From Paenibacillus lycopersici (lineage in GTDB: Bacteria; Bacillota; Bacilli; Paenibacillales; Paenibacillaceae): 64,000 bases of DNA. This document shows, in pieces, positions 62,703 through 64,000 of the stretch. The notes under the pieces are model-generated. The model saw only the letters and a list, made by a program, of their open reading frames with translations. It was not told where the DNA came from and searched no databases. Numbering within the stretch: the first letter of the stretch is position 1; every line of letters begins with the position of its first letter. A program made the position numbers and the translations under genes. The DNA lies in NCBI RefSeq assembly GCF_010119935.1, contig NZ_CP048209.1, positions 2,359,001 to 2,423,000 on the forward strand, written 5' to 3'.

Positions 62703-62865
62703 ATTCGCCACCTGACCTTTCTAAAGTGTGCATCTGTGCATCTTATGTCGAAGCCTTGGTCGCAAGCTCCGCTCACTGCTCGGGCATGCATCCCGCCTAG
62801 TTTGCCTTGAAGCGGGTTCCGCTATGTACGCCTTGAACGAAATTCCAACGCCAGGAGGTCTCACG

Positions 62866-64000
62866 ATGAAAAAAATATTCGTGCTCGACACCAATGTTCT
62901 GCTCCATGACCCGCAAGCGATCTTTGCCTTCGAGGACAACGAGGTTATCATCCCCGCAGTGGTGTTGGAAGAGATCGACTCGAAGAAGAGACTCGCCGAC
63001 GAGCTGGGCCGGAATGCAAGGCATGTATCCCGGCTGCTCGATCATATGCGCGAGAACGGGCATTTGCATGAGGGCATCGTGCTGGATAACGGAGGCGTGC
63101 TGAAGGTCGAGCTGAACCACCGGAGCTTCGTCCGCGTGCAGGAGATGTTCGGCGAGATGTCGAACGACAATCGCATTCTGGCGGTGGCCTTGAACTACCA
63201 TCTGGAGGAGCAGGAGAGGGGAAGCGCGCGCCCGGTCATTATCGTCAGCAAGGACGTGCTCGTCCGCATTAAAGCGGATGTGCTCGGCGTCGAGGCCCAG
63301 GATTATCTGTCCGATCAAGTCGTGGCGCCGTCCGAGGTGTATGCGGGGTATTTGACGCTGAAGGTACATCCGGCGGTGATCGACGAGTTCTATACGTACC
63401 GGTTTCTGACGATCAAAAATTTACAGCTTAACCTACGGCTGCATCCGAACGAATTCGTCATTCTGAGAGACGAGATGGGCACGTCGAAGTCGGCGCTGCT
63501 GAAAGTGAGCCAGGACGCGGCCAGGTTGGAACCGCTCTATCTAAGCAACGATCCCGTGTGGGGCATTACCGCCCGCAACGCGCAGCAGCGCATGGCGCTG
63601 GAATTGCTGCTTAACGACGACATCCCGCTCGTGACGCTGACCGGCAAGGCGGGAACGGGCAAGACGCTGCTGGCGCTTGCCGCAGGGCTCATGAAGGTGG
63701 AGGATGAGCATAAATACAAGAAACTGCTGATCGCAAGGCCCGTCGTGCCGATGGGCAAGGATATCGGGTATTTACCGGGCGAGAAAGAAGAGAAGCTGCG
63801 TCCGTGGATGCAGCCGATTTACGATAATCTGGAATTCCTGTTCGATACGAAGAAGTCGGGCGACATCGATAAAATATTGATGGGACTCGGCAGCATTCAG
63901 GTCGAGGCGCTTACTTACATCCGGGGGCGGTCCATCCCGGGCCAGTTCATCATCGTCGACGAGGCGCAGAACTTGACCCGCCACGAGGTGAAGACGATCG
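62866..64000 (+). CDS. PIN-domain PhoH family ATPase (YlaK type), 3' end cut
   Basis: Only the first 378 residues are in the window; the gene runs off the right edge with no stop. An N-terminal PIN domain (IFVLDTNVLLHDPQAIFAFED, VLEEIDSKKRLADELG, NDNRILAVAL) is joined to a PhoH ATPase with Walker A TGKAGTGKTLLAL, ARPVVPMGKDIGYLPGEKEEK and Walker B FIIVDEAQNL. Such PIN-PhoH proteins are RNA helicase/nuclease candidates. ATG 62866 follows AGGAGGTCTCACG. Confidence 0.94.
   Translation, partial: MKKIFVLDTNVLLHDPQAIFAFEDNEVIIPAVVLEEIDSKKRLADELGRNARHVSRLLDHMRENGHLHEGIVLDNGGVLKVELNHRSFVRVQEMFGEMSNDNRILAVALNYHLEEQERGSARPVIIVSKDVLVRIKADVLGVEAQDYLSDQVVAPSEVYAGYLTLKVHPAVIDEFYTYRFLTIKNLQLNLRLHPNEFVILRDEMGTSKSALLKVSQDAARLEPLYLSNDPVWGITARNAQQRMALELLLNDDIPLVTLTGKAGTGKTLLALAAGLMKVEDEHKYKKLLIARPVVPMGKDIGYLPGEKEEKLRPWMQPIYDNLEFLFDTKKSGDIDKILMGLGSIQVEALTYIRGRSIPGQFIIVDEAQNLTRHEVKTI

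Overview
The window looks like a chromosomal segment of a high-GC, spore-forming Bacillota of the Paenibacillaceae type (Paenibacillus/Cohnella-like). The evidence is a Bacillus-style gene order (rpsU-yqeY, nfeD-floA, yqfC-yqfD-phoH-pgpH-ybeY-dgkA-cdd-era-yqzL-recO-glyQS-ppsR-yqxD-dnaG-rpoD, trmK-nif3), sporulation genes (yqfC, yqfD, a YhcN/YlaJ lipoprotein), frequent TTG/GTG starts behind strong purine-rich Shine-Dalgarno (SD) sites, and AddAB rather than RecBCD. Almost all of it is core chromosome. I see no prophage, insertion sequence, tRNA, rRNA operon or CRISPR array.

Layout. 1-3.7 kb: a Na/Pi-cotransporter-like protein, an RlmI-type rRNA methyltransferase, a CD3324-family HTH protein with its own promoter, and a short non-coding stretch holding a possible small minus-strand transcript. 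3.7-17.6 kb: recombination genes addB-addA-sbcD-sbcC, translationally coupled, plus a membrane-anchored unknown. 17.7-20.3 kb: FAD-dependent oxidoreductase, a repeat-bearing unknown, a HIT protein. 20.3-28.3 kb: rpsU-yqeY, a MATE transporter, nfeD-floA-unknown behind an apparent sigma-W promoter, then yqfC-yqfD-phoH behind a sigma-E-like promoter. 28.3-29.15 kb: an 880-bp non-coding island with two ~190-bp direct repeats and a third partial copy. 29.15-34.9 kb: pgpH, ybeY, dgkA, cdd, era, yqzL (49 codons) and recO. 34.9-42.7 kb: promoter, glycine T-box, glyQ-glyS, ppsR, yqxD, dnaG, rpoD. 42.8-46.2 kb: membrane protein, trmK, Nif3-like gene and the RNase P RNA gene. 46.3-50.4 kb: S8 protease, ypuI, DUF1540 protein, small membrane protein, lytic transglycosylase. 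50.6-53.0 kb: cysteine desulfurase-thiI. 53.2-55.5 kb: TetR regulator and DHA2 drug exporter with paired operators. 55.6-57.8 kb: divergent TerC paralogues and a small membrane protein. 58.0-64.0 kb: typA, ylaH-like, small unknown, LCP ligase, PPOX-like protein, YhcN/YlaJ lipoprotein, and a PIN-PhoH ATPase cut by the window end.

Functionally the window links DNA repair (AddAB, SbcCD, RecO), replication and transcription initiation (DnaG, SigA), translation and RNA maturation (GlyQS, Era, YbeY, TypA, RNase P, TrmK, ThiI with its desulfurase, RlmI) and membrane stress/sporulation. The parts most worth a second look are the direct-repeat island before pgpH, the possible small transcript with a very long anti-SD complement before addB, the type-A-looking RNase P RNA, the hairpin that covers the SD of the DUF1540 gene, and large low-complexity inserts in AddA and SbcC.
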